From assembly GCF_902506165.1 (NCBI RefSeq), contig NZ_LR733817.1, positions 2,263,408 through 2,327,407 of the forward strand: a stretch of DNA of 64,000 nt. Direction: 5' to 3'. The notes under the pieces are model-generated. The model ran no database searches, had not been told where the DNA came from, and saw nothing but the letters and a program-made list of their open reading frames with translations. The position numbers and the translations under genes are program-made. Shown here piece by piece: positions 1-7,846 of the stretch (positions are counted from its first letter, which is position 1; each line of letters starts with the position of its first letter). Source of the DNA: Bosea sp. 29B. Lineage in GTDB: Bacteria > Pseudomonadota > Alphaproteobacteria > Rhizobiales > Beijerinckiaceae.

Positions 1-7
1 TGTCATC

Positions 8-1231
8 GTGTCTGCCCAAGATCAGGCCCTCTGCCCATCCCTGCCGAAGACGCCAGACGGACATGGGCTTTCGGCGGCGCTGACCTTGCTGTTCGCCATC
101 GCGGTCGGCGTCATCGTCACCAACCTGTTCGCGCCGCAGACGCTGGTCGGAGCGATCGGTGCGAGCTTCGGCCTGCCGGAAGCGGCGAGCGGCCTCGTCG
201 CGATGGCGCCGCTGCTGGGCTACGCCGCCGGCTTGCTCCTGCTGGTGCCGCTCGCCGATCTCGTCGAGAATCGCGCTCTGGTCCTGCGCATGCTGTCATG
301 CGCGATCCTCACCGCGGCGCTGGTGGCCTTCGCGCCGGGTCTGCCGGCGCTGCTCATCCTGATGGCTGCCCTCGGCGCGGCCTGTTCCGCCATCCAGATC
401 CTGGTGCCGATTGCGGCTGGGATGGTGTCTCCCGCCCGGCGCGGCGCTGTGATCGGCGATGTGATGAGCGGTCTGATGGCCGGCATTCTGCTGGCGCGGC
501 CGCTCGCCAGCCTCATCGCCGATGCCTGGGGTTGGCGTGCCTTCTTTGCCGTCAGCGCGGGCGCCATGGCGCTGTTGACGCTCGTCCTTGCGGGCAATCT
601 GCCGCGCCGCCAGCCGCAGGCGCGGACGAGCTATCCGTCTCTCCTCGCTTCGCTCTGGCATCTCCTGCGGCAGGAGCAGGTGCTGCGGCGGCGGGCACTG
701 TCGGCGGCGCTGGTGATGGCGAGCTTCAGCCTGATCTGGACGGTCGTCGCCCTGCGGCTGGTCCAGCCGCCTTTCCTGCTCGGCCAGCGCGGCATCGCCT
801 TGTTCGCCTTGGCCGGCGCCGGCGGCGCGCTGGCGACGCCGTTCTTCGGGCGCTTCGGCGATCGTGGCTGGACCCGGCCAGCGACACTGACGAGCCATCT
901 TCTGATGCTGGCGGCGCTCGCGTTGCTGGGCTGGGCCGGAACGAGCGATCATCTCGCCATGCCGGTGGCCCTTGCCGGGCTCGTGCTCGGCATCATCCTG
1001 CTCGATATCGGTGTCGTCGGAGACCAGACACTCGGCCGTCGCGCAGTCAACCTATTGCAACCGGAGGCGCGCGCCCGGCTGAACGGGCTGTTCGTCGGCA
1101 TCTTCTTCCTCGGCGGCGCTCTCGGCTCGGCGCTGGCCGGCCTGAGCTGGGCCTGGAGCGGCTGGCTCGGCAGCTGCGCGGCTGCGGCCGTCTTCGGGCT
1201 GGCGGCGCTGGTCGTTGGCTATCGCGAATAG
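8..1231 (+). CDS. MFS transporter
   Basis: This is a 12-helix-type major facilitator permease of about 407 residues. It is almost entirely hydrophobic, and a short cytoplasmic loop after TM2-3 carries the motif-A-like stretch PLADLVENR. A charged central loop (LPRRQPQARTSYPS, about residues 198-212) separates the two six-helix halves. The length fits the family. The GTG at position 8 is the first visible start, but the frame is open to the window edge, so the true start could lie further left. The substrate cannot be told from the sequence. The arrangement resembles the YnfM/AraJ drug- or metabolite-efflux permeases, which is only a family-level inference. No partner gene is linked to it. Confidence 0.8.
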   Translation: MSAQDQALCPSLPKTPDGHGLSAALTLLFAIAVGVIVTNLFAPQTLVGAIGASFGLPEAASGLVAMAPLLGYAAGLLLLVPLADLVENRALVLRMLSCAILTAALVAFAPGLPALLILMAALGAACSAIQILVPIAAGMVSPARRGAVIGDVMSGLMAGILLARPLASLIADAWGWRAFFAVSAGAMALLTLVLAGNLPRRQPQARTSYPSLLASLWHLLRQEQVLRRRALSAALVMASFSLIWTVVALRLVQPPFLLGQRGIALFALAGAGGALATPFFGRFGDRGWTRPATLTSHLLMLAALALLGWAGTSDHLAMPVALAGLVLGIILLDIGVVGDQTLGRRAVNLLQPEARARLNGLFVGIFFLGGALGSALAGLSWAWSGWLGSCAAAAVFGLAALVVGYRE

Positions 1232-1306
1232 GAGCGCTGGCTTGTACATCCCGGCGATTGGCGCTAGCTCTCGCCAATCGATCCACTCGAAACCAAGGAG
1301 GGCTGC

Positions 1307-1378
1307 GTGATCACGTTCTTTCGTCACCATCGTCAGCGCGGCCCCGTTCAGGCCCTGCAAGCCGGCTTGCAGGGCTGA
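1307..1378 (+). CDS. candidate 23-aa leader peptide of the ABC-F gene
   Basis: A short GTG-initiated frame of 23 codons is preceded by a near-perfect Shine-Dalgarno sequence (AAGGAGGG, 1294-1301, 5 nt before the GTG). The peptide reads MITFFRHHRQRG followed by PVQALQAGLQG. It is basic at the N terminus and ends inside a strong inverted repeat (1352-1375). It lies 171 nt upstream of an ABC-F gene, which itself has no obvious ribosome binding site. Known ABC-F resistance genes (vmlR, msr and lsa types) are often controlled by drug-induced ribosome stalling on such leader peptides. That function is inferred here; what is seen is the SD, the frame and the overlap with a hairpin. Confidence 0.5.
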   Translation: MITFFRHHRQRGPVQALQAGLQG

Positions 1379-1398
1379 CCGTACAGGCGATCCTTTTT
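1352..1398 (+). promoter_or_regulatory. leader hairpin and T-tract, possible attenuator
   Basis: The 24-bp palindrome GCCCTGCAAGCC/GGCTTGCAGGGC (1352-1375) spans the last codons of the 23-aa leader peptide. It is followed 18 nt later by a run of five T (1394-1398). A ribosome paused late in the leader frame would cover or melt the hairpin, which is the usual logic of transcriptional attenuation. A further small hairpin (GCCCT/AGGGC, 1416-1430) follows. Function is inferred; the T-tract is too distant for a classical intrinsic terminator. Confidence 0.4.
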
Positions 1399-1477
1399 AG
1401 GTCTCTTCCAGGTCTGCCCTTCGTGAGGGCGTAGCGTTTCCGCTGCGCCTCATCCCCTCATCGAGCCAGGCGCTCCG

Positions 1478-1515
1478 CATTCGTGACGCTCCGGGGCAAG
1501 GACCCCGGCCGAATG
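1478..1515 (+). repeat. stem-loop before the ABC-F start
   Basis: There is a compound inverted repeat, with outer arms CATTCG (1478-1483) and CGAATG (1510-1515) and inner arms CCGGGG (1491-1496) and CCCCGG (1503-1508). It sits 35 nt upstream of the ATG at 1550. It may be part of the leader RNA of the ABC-F gene or a dispersed palindromic repeat, and the sequence does not decide between these. Confidence 0.45.
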
Positions 1516-1549
1516 GCGACGCGCGGCTCGGGCAGTTCCGAGACCGACC

Positions 1550-3073
1550 ATGACCCTGATCACCTTGCGCAATCTCGGCGTCACGCTGGGCGCGCCCCTG
1601 TTCTCCGACCTCTCTTTTTCCCTTGTAGCCGGCGACCGCCTCGGCCTCGTCGCCGCCAATGGCCGCGGCAAGTCGACCTTGCTGCGCTGCCTCGCCGGTT
1701 CGCTCGAATCGTCCGCCGGTGAGATCACCCGCTCGCGCGGCCTGCGCATCGGCCATGTCGAGCAGGACACGCCGCCGAAGTTGCTGGAGCAGCCCGTCGA
1801 TCGGCTGCTGCTCGATCAACTGCCGGCGGAGCAGCGCGAGAGCGAGCATTGGCGCGTCGAGGTCGCGCTCGACACGCTGTCCGTGCCGCCCGAACTGCGC
1901 CGGCGCCCGCTCGGGCAGCTGAGCGGCGGCTGGCAAAGGCTCGTCCTGCTCGCGCGCGCCGGCATCGCCGAGCCGGACCTGCTGCTGCTCGACGAGCCGA
2001 CCAACCATCTAGACCTCGCGCGCATCGGCCTGCTGGAAAGCTGGCTCGCCGCCCTGCCGCGCGACATGGCGGTGATCCTGTCGAGCCATGACCGCGCCTT
2101 TCTGGACACGGCGACCAATCGGACGCTGTTTCTGCGCCAGGAGCGCTCGCAACTGTTCGCGCTGCCCTATTCGCCGGCGCGTGCTGCGCTTGAGGAGACC
2201 GATGCGGCGCAGGCGCGCCAGCACGAACGCGACCTCAAGGCCGTCCAGCAGATGCGGCGGCAGGCGGCGAAGCTGAACAATCTCGGCATCAATTCCGGCA
2301 GCGACCTGCTACTGAGCAAGACCAAGCAGCTCAAGCGCCGGGCCGACGAGCTCGAAGCGACGGCGCGTCCGGCTGATCGCGAGCGCTCTGCCGGCGCGAT
2401 CAGGCTCGCCAGCAGCGCGACCCATGCGCGGGCGCTGGTCGAGCTCGACGACGTCACGGTCGAGACGCCAGACGGGCGGCTGCTGTTCAGGAGCGGCAAG
2501 CGCTGGATCAGCCCGGGTGATCGTGTCGTGCTGCTCGGCCTCAACGGCGCTGGCAAGTCGCTGTTCATCGCCATGCTCCACGCTGCCATTCATGGCGAGG
2601 AGCGGTCTGGTATGAGGACGACGCCCTCTCTGGTGCTCGGTTATGCCAGCCAGAGCCTGGCGGAATTGCCCGACGCCGACACGCCGCACGACCTGATCAG
2701 CCGGCGCTTCGATGTCGGCGACCAGCCGGCCCGCGGCCTGCTCGCCGGTGCCGGCATCGCCATCGATCGCCAGACCGGGCCGATCGGCGCGCTCTCCGGT
2801 GGGCAGCGGGCGCGACTCGCCATGCTGGCGCTGCGTCTCGCCAGGCCGAATTTCTACCTGCTGGACGAGCCGACCAACCATCTCGACATCGAGGGGCAGG
2901 AAGCCCTGGAGGCCGAACTCACCGCCGGCGAGACCAGTTGCCTGCTGGTCTCGCATGATCGCAGCTTCGTCCGGGCCATCGGCAACCGCTTCTGGCGGAT
3001 CGACAAGCGTCGGCTGGTCGAGGTCGACGATCCCGAGGCCTTCTTCCAGGAGGCGATGGAAGCGGAGGGCTGA
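1550..3073 (+). CDS. ABC-F family ATPase
   Basis: This 507-aa protein has two ATP-binding cassettes and no membrane segments, the hallmark of ABC-F ribosome-binding ATPases. NBD1 has Walker A GRGKST (about 38-43), signature LSGGWQRL (about 124), and Walker B LLLLDEPTNHLD with switch motif SSHDRAF. NBD2 has GLNGAGKS (about 331), LSGGQRARL (about 414), YLLDEPTNHLD and SHDRSF. A charged linker of about 90 residues between the cassettes, rich in Arg, Lys and Gln, corresponds to the P-site tRNA interaction motif. The protein is slightly shorter than EttA-type members (about 555). It could be a housekeeping translation factor or an antibiotic-resistance ABC-F; the long leader with a small upstream frame favours regulated expression. 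The ATG at 1550 is the first good start and lacks a clear SD. Confidence 0.88.
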   Translation: MTLITLRNLGVTLGAPLFSDLSFSLVAGDRLGLVAANGRGKSTLLRCLAGSLESSAGEITRSRGLRIGHVEQDTPPKLLEQPVDRLLLDQLPAEQRESEHWRVEVALDTLSVPPELRRRPLGQLSGGWQRLVLLARAGIAEPDLLLLDEPTNHLDLARIGLLESWLAALPRDMAVILSSHDRAFLDTATNRTLFLRQERSQLFALPYSPARAALEETDAAQARQHERDLKAVQQMRRQAAKLNNLGINSGSDLLLSKTKQLKRRADELEATARPADRERSAGAIRLASSATHARALVELDDVTVETPDGRLLFRSGKRWISPGDRVVLLGLNGAGKSLFIAMLHAAIHGEERSGMRTTPSLVLGYASQSLAELPDADTPHDLISRRFDVGDQPARGLLAGAGIAIDRQTGPIGALSGGQRARLAMLALRLARPNFYLLDEPTNHLDIEGQEALEAELTAGETSCLLVSHDRSFVRAIGNRFWRIDKRRLVEVDDPEAFFQEAMEAEG

Positions 3074-3087
3074 TCATCTACCATAGT

Positions 3088-3126
3088 CGCCATGAGGCCG
3101 GCGCGTCCTGCGCCGGCCTCATGGCG
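3088..3126 (+). terminator. strong hairpin after the ABC-F gene
   Basis: This is a 17-bp uninterrupted stem (left arm 3088-3104, right arm 3110-3126; core ATGAGGCCGGCG/CGCCGGCCTCAT) with a 5-nt loop, starting 15 nt after the ABC-F stop. There is no T-tract on either strand, so it would act as a Rho-assisted terminator or an mRNA 3'-end stabiliser. It also argues against starting the next gene at 3121, which lies inside the hairpin. Confidence 0.6.
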
Positions 3127-3261
3127 CGCATTCGTCGCGCTGTCTTGTCTTGTGCATCGCGGCGAAGGCGCTATTTCTCGGGTCCGGCCGCCAGGCCAGC
3201 CGCCAGCAACCCGCCTTGCTCGCCGCGTTCTGCGTGCGTGCGCAACCCGACAAGAGCACTG

Positions 3262-4236
3262 ATGTCGTTCGGCCCGCACGAGCCAGGAATGCCGTTGCGC
3301 AAGCGCAGCCGCTGGTGGTGGCTCGGTCCGCTCGCCTCTTCGGTGATCTTCGCCGCCTCGCTGGTGGTGCTCTATTACATCGTCCGCGAGATCGAGCCCG
3401 GCGAGCTCGCCCGTGCTTTCGCCAATGCCAGCCAGCGCCAGCTTCTGCTGGCGCTCGGCTTCACCGCGCTGAGCTATCTGCTGCTCACCGGCTATGACGC
3501 GCTGGCGCTGCGCCGGCTCGGCCTGTCGATCCCCTATCGGACGACGGCGCTCGCCTCCTTCACCAGCTATTCCGTCGCCTTCACGCTGGGCTTCCCGATC
3601 GTGACCGGCGGGACCGTGCGCTACTGGGTCTATTCGTCCAAGGGCGTGCGCGCCTCGGAAGTCGCCAGCCTCACCGTGATCGCCGGCCTGACCTTCTGGC
3701 TCGGGCTCGGCATGATCCTCTGCGCCAGCCTGTTCTATGCGACGGAGTCGGTCGCCGTGCTGGCGCGGACCTCGCCGCTGGTGATCCAGGCGGTCGGCAC
3801 CGCCGTTGCGATCGGCACGGCGGGCTATCTCTTCTGGGTCGCGACCGGCGAGCGCACCTTGCGGGTCAGCGGCTGGAACCTGCCGCTGCCGGGGCTGGGC
3901 GTGACCCTGGCGCAGATGCTGCTGGGCGCTGCCGAGGTCTGCGCTGCCGCTGCCGTGCTCTACGTGCTGCTGCCGGGCGGACACAACCTGCCCTATGAGA
4001 GCTTCCTGGCGGCCTACATCTTCGCCTGCCTGATCGGCATCGCCAGCCATGCGCCGGGCGGGCTCGGCGTCTTCGAGGCGACAATGCTGATCGCGCTCAG
4101 CCGCTTGCCTTTCGAGCAGGTGCTCGGCGCGCTGCTGCTTTTCCGCATCATCTACTACATCCTGCCCTTCATCCTGGCGCTGGTGCTGCTGGCGCTGAAC
4201 GAGATGATCCGGCGCATCCGGCGGCACGAGATCTGA
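3262..4236 (+). CDS. lysylphosphatidylglycerol synthase-like integral membrane protein
   Basis: This polytopic membrane protein of 324 residues belongs to the LPG_synthase_TM / UPF0104 family (the flippase-like half of MprF). After a basic N terminus (MPLRKRSRWWW) it shows about eight hydrophobic segments and the family-typical stretches PIVTGGTVRYW (about 113) and HAPGGLGVFE (about 263). It lacks the cytoplasmic aminoacyl-transferase domain of full MprF, so lipid aminoacylation is not expected from this protein alone; a lipid-transport or membrane role is more likely. The frame is open upstream to 3121, but that stretch is Arg/Ser/Pro-rich and overlaps a strong hairpin. The ATG at 3262 is therefore preferred, with 3289 as an alternative. 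Confidence 0.75.
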   Translation: MSFGPHEPGMPLRKRSRWWWLGPLASSVIFAASLVVLYYIVREIEPGELARAFANASQRQLLLALGFTALSYLLLTGYDALALRRLGLSIPYRTTALASFTSYSVAFTLGFPIVTGGTVRYWVYSSKGVRASEVASLTVIAGLTFWLGLGMILCASLFYATESVAVLARTSPLVIQAVGTAVAIGTAGYLFWVATGERTLRVSGWNLPLPGLGVTLAQMLLGAAEVCAAAAVLYVLLPGGHNLPYESFLAAYIFACLIGIASHAPGGLGVFEATMLIALSRLPFEQVLGALLLFRIIYYILPFILALVLLALNEMIRRIRRHEI

Positions 4237-4345
4237 CGCCGCCTCAATTGTGCTGATTGGGCAAGCTCGTCCTTGACGCGGCTGCTGGTCGACGCCACCT
4301 CGATTCTGCCGGGCCTGTGTCGAGGAAGCCGCCGGCTCGGGGTAA

Positions 4346-5455
4346 GTGGTGGACGCGACGAACCTCATCGACGAGATCTACGAGGCCGCCGTCGTGCCGG
4401 AACGATGGGCTGATGTGCTCGACCGGCTGGCGGCGAGAGCCGGCGGCGTCGGCACGATCCTGTTCGCGGCGTCTCCGAGCCGGTTCCAGTGGACCTCCTC
4501 GCAGGCCATCCACGCCGTCGCGGCCGAATGGGTCGCTTCGCCCTTCGTCGCGGACAATCTGCGAGGCAAGCGCCTGGTCCCGCTCTACGAACCGCGTTTC
4601 CTGACCGATCTCGACGCGATTGCGCCCGAGGAGCTGGAGCAGGATCCGTTCTATCGCGATTTTCTCAGGCCGCGCGGCTGGGGCTGGTGCGTCGGCACCT
4701 CGATCCACTCGACCAGCGGCGACAGTATCGTCTTCTCGATCGAGCGCCTCTACGCCGACGGCCCTGTTCCGCGCGAGACGGCCGCCGCGCTCGACCAGTT
4801 CCGGCCGCATCTGGCGCGGGCTTCGATCATCGCGGCGCGTCTTGGCCTCGAGCGGGCGCGTGCCAGCGTCGCGGCACTGGAGCTGATCGGCCTGCCGGCA
4901 GCCATCATCACGGGCCGCCATAGCGTGCTTGCTGCCAATGAGCTGATCACCACCTGCGGCGCGTTCGAGATCGGCGCCTTCGACCGCGTGCGTCTCTCCG
5001 ATCCCGCGGCGAACGAGCGCCTGCAGCTGCATCTCGACGTGGCAGGGGACGCCGGGCTGTCGTTCCCGATCCGGGCGACCGGCGAGCGGCCCGCCTTCGT
5101 CGCGCATCTGGTTCCGCTCAGGCGGGCCGGGCTCGACGTTTTCTCCGGCGCTGCTCAGCTGTTCTACCTCACCGAAGTCGGACGTGGCGCGGCGCCGTCC
5201 GCGGCCATCCTCGAAGCGCTGTTCGATCTCAGCCCGGCGGAGGCGAAGGTCACGCGGTTGCTCCTGTCGGGCGGCACGGTCGCCGGCATCGCCAGCAGCC
5301 ACGGCATCCGGCCCGAAACCGTGCGGGGCCAGCTCAAATCCGTCTTCGCCAAGACGGGGGTGCGCCGCCAGGCCGAGCTGATCCAGCTCCTCGGTGGCAT
5401 TCAGTCTCCCGGTGGCCCGGGTTTCGGCTTGTCGGCCCCCATCGCCGGCGAATAG
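4346..5455 (+). CDS. LuxR-type helix-turn-helix transcriptional regulator
   Basis: This 369-aa protein has a C-terminal LuxR/GerE DNA-binding domain (about residues 290-352). The diagnostic stretch is LSPAEAKVTRLLLSGGT, followed by the recognition-helix region RPETVRGQLKSVFAKTG and then RRQAELIQLL. The long N-terminal part has no receiver domain and no recognised autoinducer domain and probably senses a ligand. It starts with GTG at 4346 (the frame reads VDATNLIDEIYEAAVVPERW). It is transcribed alone, between the membrane protein and phoR. Target genes are unknown. Confidence 0.8.
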   Translation: MVDATNLIDEIYEAAVVPERWADVLDRLAARAGGVGTILFAASPSRFQWTSSQAIHAVAAEWVASPFVADNLRGKRLVPLYEPRFLTDLDAIAPEELEQDPFYRDFLRPRGWGWCVGTSIHSTSGDSIVFSIERLYADGPVPRETAAALDQFRPHLARASIIAARLGLERARASVAALELIGLPAAIITGRHSVLAANELITTCGAFEIGAFDRVRLSDPAANERLQLHLDVAGDAGLSFPIRATGERPAFVAHLVPLRRAGLDVFSGAAQLFYLTEVGRGAAPSAAILEALFDLSPAEAKVTRLLLSGGTVAGIASSHGIRPETVRGQLKSVFAKTGVRRQAELIQLLGGIQSPGGPGFGLSAPIAGE

Positions 5456-5546
5456 CGCTTCGTTCTGCGCGGGGGGAATTGCGCTGCACCACCGCTCCGG
5501 CCTATGACGCCTCGCCGCAGGCCACGCATCGGAAGGCAGGAACCGC

Positions 5547-6599
5547 ATGCACGCTTTGGTCGACCCGAAGGCGCCGGTCACGGCGGCGCTGATCGAGGCC
5601 ATCGGCGTTCCCGCCGTATTGCTCGACCCGCAGGGCGTGATCCAGGCGCTGAGCCCGACGGCGCCGGCGCTGGTCACGGCGCTCGCCAAGGGCAAGCCGC
5701 TCGCTCTGGTGATGCGCGATCCCGACCTGATCGATGCGATCGAGCAGGTCTCGCGTCATGGCGGCCGCCGTGCGGTCGAATTGATCGAGCGCGTTCCGGT
5801 CGAGCGCACCTTCCGCATCCATATCGCCGCGCTTGCCGGCAGCGGCTGGCGCCGGGCCGTGCTCCTCACTTTCGAAGATCTCAGCGAGCAGCGCATGACC
5901 GAGCGCATGCGCGTCGATTTCGTCGCCAATGCCAGCCATGAACTGCGCACGCCGCTCGCCTCCGTGCTCGGCTTCGTCGAGACCCTGCAGGGCCCGGCCC
6001 GCAACGATGCCGTGGCGCGCGACCGCTTCCTGACGATCATGCGCGAGCAGGGCCTGCGCATGGCCCGTCTCGTCGACGACCTGCTCTCGCTGTCGCGCAT
6101 CGAATTGCGCGCCCATCTCGCGCCGGAGACGCCGGTCGACTTCTCCAGCATCGCCCGCGAGATCCTCGACTCGCTCGTGCTGATGGCGCGTGAGCGCGAT
6201 GTGACGCTGAAGCTCGACGTTCCGCAGCAGCCCGTCACCGTCGCCGGCGACCGCGACGAATTGCTGCGGCTGATGGAGAACCTGGTCGAGAACGCGATCA
6301 AATACGGCCAGCGTGGCGGCGAGGTCGGCATCACCGTCGCGATCTCCGGCGATGAGGCCAGCCTCAGCGTGCGCGACGACGGTCCCGGCATCGCGCCGGA
6401 GCACCTGCCGCGCCTGACCGAGCGCTTCTACCGCGTCGACACCGCCGCGAGCCGCGAGGCCGGCGGCACCGGCCTTGGCCTCGCCATCGTCAAGCACATC
6501 GTCCTGCGCCATCGCGGCCGCCTGACGATCGAGAGCGTGGTCGGCCAAGGCGCGACCTTCCGGGCGATCCTGCCGCGCCTGCCCGATGCAGTCCGTTAA
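5547..6599 (+). CDS. phoR: phosphate regulon sensor histidine kinase PhoR
   Basis: This 350-aa sensor kinase heads the phosphate operon. An N-terminal PAS-like region (about 1-115) precedes the HisKA dimerisation box SHELRTPLASVLGF, with the phospho-accepting His near residue 131. The HATPase domain follows with N box ENAIKYG, DDGPGIAPEHLPRL, F box ERFYRVD and GGTGLGLAIVKHI. No convincing transmembrane helix is visible. That is common for alphaproteobacterial PhoR, which is thought to sense phosphate through PstSCAB-PhoU. The ATG at 5547 has an AGGCAGGA-type SD. In this operon it would phosphorylate PhoB (11337-12035) when phosphate is scarce. Confidence 0.9.
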   Translation: MHALVDPKAPVTAALIEAIGVPAVLLDPQGVIQALSPTAPALVTALAKGKPLALVMRDPDLIDAIEQVSRHGGRRAVELIERVPVERTFRIHIAALAGSGWRRAVLLTFEDLSEQRMTERMRVDFVANASHELRTPLASVLGFVETLQGPARNDAVARDRFLTIMREQGLRMARLVDDLLSLSRIELRAHLAPETPVDFSSIAREILDSLVLMARERDVTLKLDVPQQPVTVAGDRDELLRLMENLVENAIKYGQRGGEVGITVAISGDEASLSVRDDGPGIAPEHLPRLTERFYRVDTAASREAGGTGLGLAIVKHIVLRHRGRLTIESVVGQGATFRAILPRLPDAVR

Positions 6600-6636
6600 C
6601 GATTTGTGACGACGGCCGGCTCACTTTCATGACGAT

Positions 6637-6654
6637 GTGTCATCCAGCTGTCAT
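6637..6654 (+). promoter_or_regulatory. Pho box (PhoB binding site) before pstS
   Basis: Two 7-bp direct repeats, GTGTCAT (6637-6643) and CTGTCAT (6648-6654), are separated by exactly 4 bp (CCAG). This is the canonical PhoB half-site pair of 11-bp period. It lies 53 bp before the pstS ATG. A weaker CTTTCAT occurs at 6624-6630. The placement predicts that PhoB activates pstSCAB-phoU-phoB, with phoR upstream of this promoter. Confidence 0.85.
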
Positions 6655-6707
6655 ACAGCCGGTGTTCTAGCAGGGCCGCTGCACTTGCGACCTTTAGAGG
6701 ACACCTC

Positions 6708-7733
6708 ATGCGCAAACTTCTCATTCTCGCGGCCGCCGCCGTCGGCCTGTCGGGCTTCGCCCAGGCTGCCGACATCACCGGCGCCGGCGCGACCTTCCCC
6801 TTCCCGATCTACTCCAAATGGGCCGAGGCCTATAAGAAGGAGAGCGGCATCGGCCTGAACTATCAGTCGATCGGCTCGGGCGGTGGCATCCGCCAGATCA
6901 AGGCGAAGACCGTCGCCTTCGGCGCCACCGACGCCCCGCTCAAGGGCGAGGACCTGACCAAGGACGGCCTGATCCAGTTCCCGACCGTGATGGGCGGCGT
7001 CGTCCCCGCGATCAACATCGCCGGCGTCGAGCCGGGCAAGCTCAAGCTCTCGGGCGAGCTGATCGCCGAGATCTATCTCGGCAACATCAAGAAGTGGAAC
7101 GACCCGAAGATCGTCGCGCTGAACGGCGACCTGAAGCTGCCCGACGCCAACATCAACCCGGTCTACCGTTCGGACGGCTCGGGCACGACTTTCGTCTTCA
7201 CCGATTACCTCTCCAAGGTCTCGGCCGACTGGAAGACGAAGATCGGCACCAACACGGCCGTGCAGTGGCCGGTCGGCATCGGCGGCAAGGGCAATGAGGG
7301 CGTCTCGGCCTCGGTCAAGCAGGTCGCCAACTCGATCGGCTACGTCGAATACGCTTATGCCAAGCAGAACAAGCTGGCCCACGCCCTCGTCAAGAACGCC
7401 GACGGCAACTTCCCGGCGCCGGACGACAAGGCCTTCCAGGCCGCCGCCGCCAATGCCAACTGGAACGAGGCTCCCGGCTTCGGCATCTCGCTGAACAACC
7501 AGAAGGGCGCCCAGGCCTGGCCGATCACCTCCGCCACCTTCCTGCTCGTGCACGCCAAGCCCGAGAAGCCGGAAGAGGTGCAGGCCGCGCTGAAGTTCGT
7601 CGACTGGGCCTATAAGAGCGGCGACCAGCTCGCCCTCGACCTCGACTACGTGCCGCTGCCGGCCAACGTCAAGGACCAGGTCCGCAACGCCTGGAAGGGC
7701 GTGACCGACCCGGCGGGCAAGCCGATCTTCTGA
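6708..7733 (+). CDS. pstS: periplasmic phosphate-binding protein PstS
   Basis: This is the high-affinity phosphate-binding protein of the PstSCAB importer, 341 aa. A cleavable Sec signal peptide (MRKLLILAAAAVGLSGFAQA, cleavage near residue 20) precedes the mature start ADITGAGATFPFPIYSKW, which is typical of PstS. Phosphate-contacting stretches include GSGGGIRQI, TDAPL and YRSDGSGTTFVF. An AGAGGA ribosome binding site precedes the ATG at 6708, and a Pho box lies upstream. A strong hairpin follows the gene, consistent with higher expression of the binding protein than of the permease genes. Confidence 0.96.
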   Translation: MRKLLILAAAAVGLSGFAQAADITGAGATFPFPIYSKWAEAYKKESGIGLNYQSIGSGGGIRQIKAKTVAFGATDAPLKGEDLTKDGLIQFPTVMGGVVPAINIAGVEPGKLKLSGELIAEIYLGNIKKWNDPKIVALNGDLKLPDANINPVYRSDGSGTTFVFTDYLSKVSADWKTKIGTNTAVQWPVGIGGKGNEGVSASVKQVANSIGYVEYAYAKQNKLAHALVKNADGNFPAPDDKAFQAAAANANWNEAPGFGISLNNQKGAQAWPITSATFLLVHAKPEKPEEVQAALKFVDWAYKSGDQLALDLDYVPLPANVKDQVRNAWKGVTDPAGKPIF

Positions 7734-7757
7734 TCGCTTCCGCGTGACGATACGGGG

Positions 7758-7782
7758 GCGGGGGCCGGACAAGGGCCCCCGC
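7758..7782 (+). terminator. pstS-pstC intercistronic hairpin
   Basis: The arms GCGGGGGCC (7758-7766) and GGCCCCCGC (7774-7782) form a 9-bp GC stem with a 7-nt loop, 25 nt after the pstS stop. There is no T-tract. Hairpins here are typical of binding-protein transporter operons, where they protect the upstream mRNA or partially terminate it. That role is inferred. Confidence 0.6.
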
Positions 7783-7846
7783 TTCCACGACGACCAGAGC
7801 CTCGTTTCGATCCGATAGTCGCCTTTCGAGACCGGAGTAACCACGG

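Noticed and set aside
1397..2008. Long minus-strand open frame opposite the ABC-F gene
   Set aside because: It is the antisense shadow of a well-supported ABC-F coding sequence in high-GC DNA; its product is low-complexity Arg/Gln-rich sequence with no domain.
3121..3261. N-terminal extension of the LPG-synthase-like protein starting at 3121
   Set aside because: The extension is Arg/Ser/Pro-rich, its ATG sits inside a 17-bp hairpin, and the family starts near 3262.
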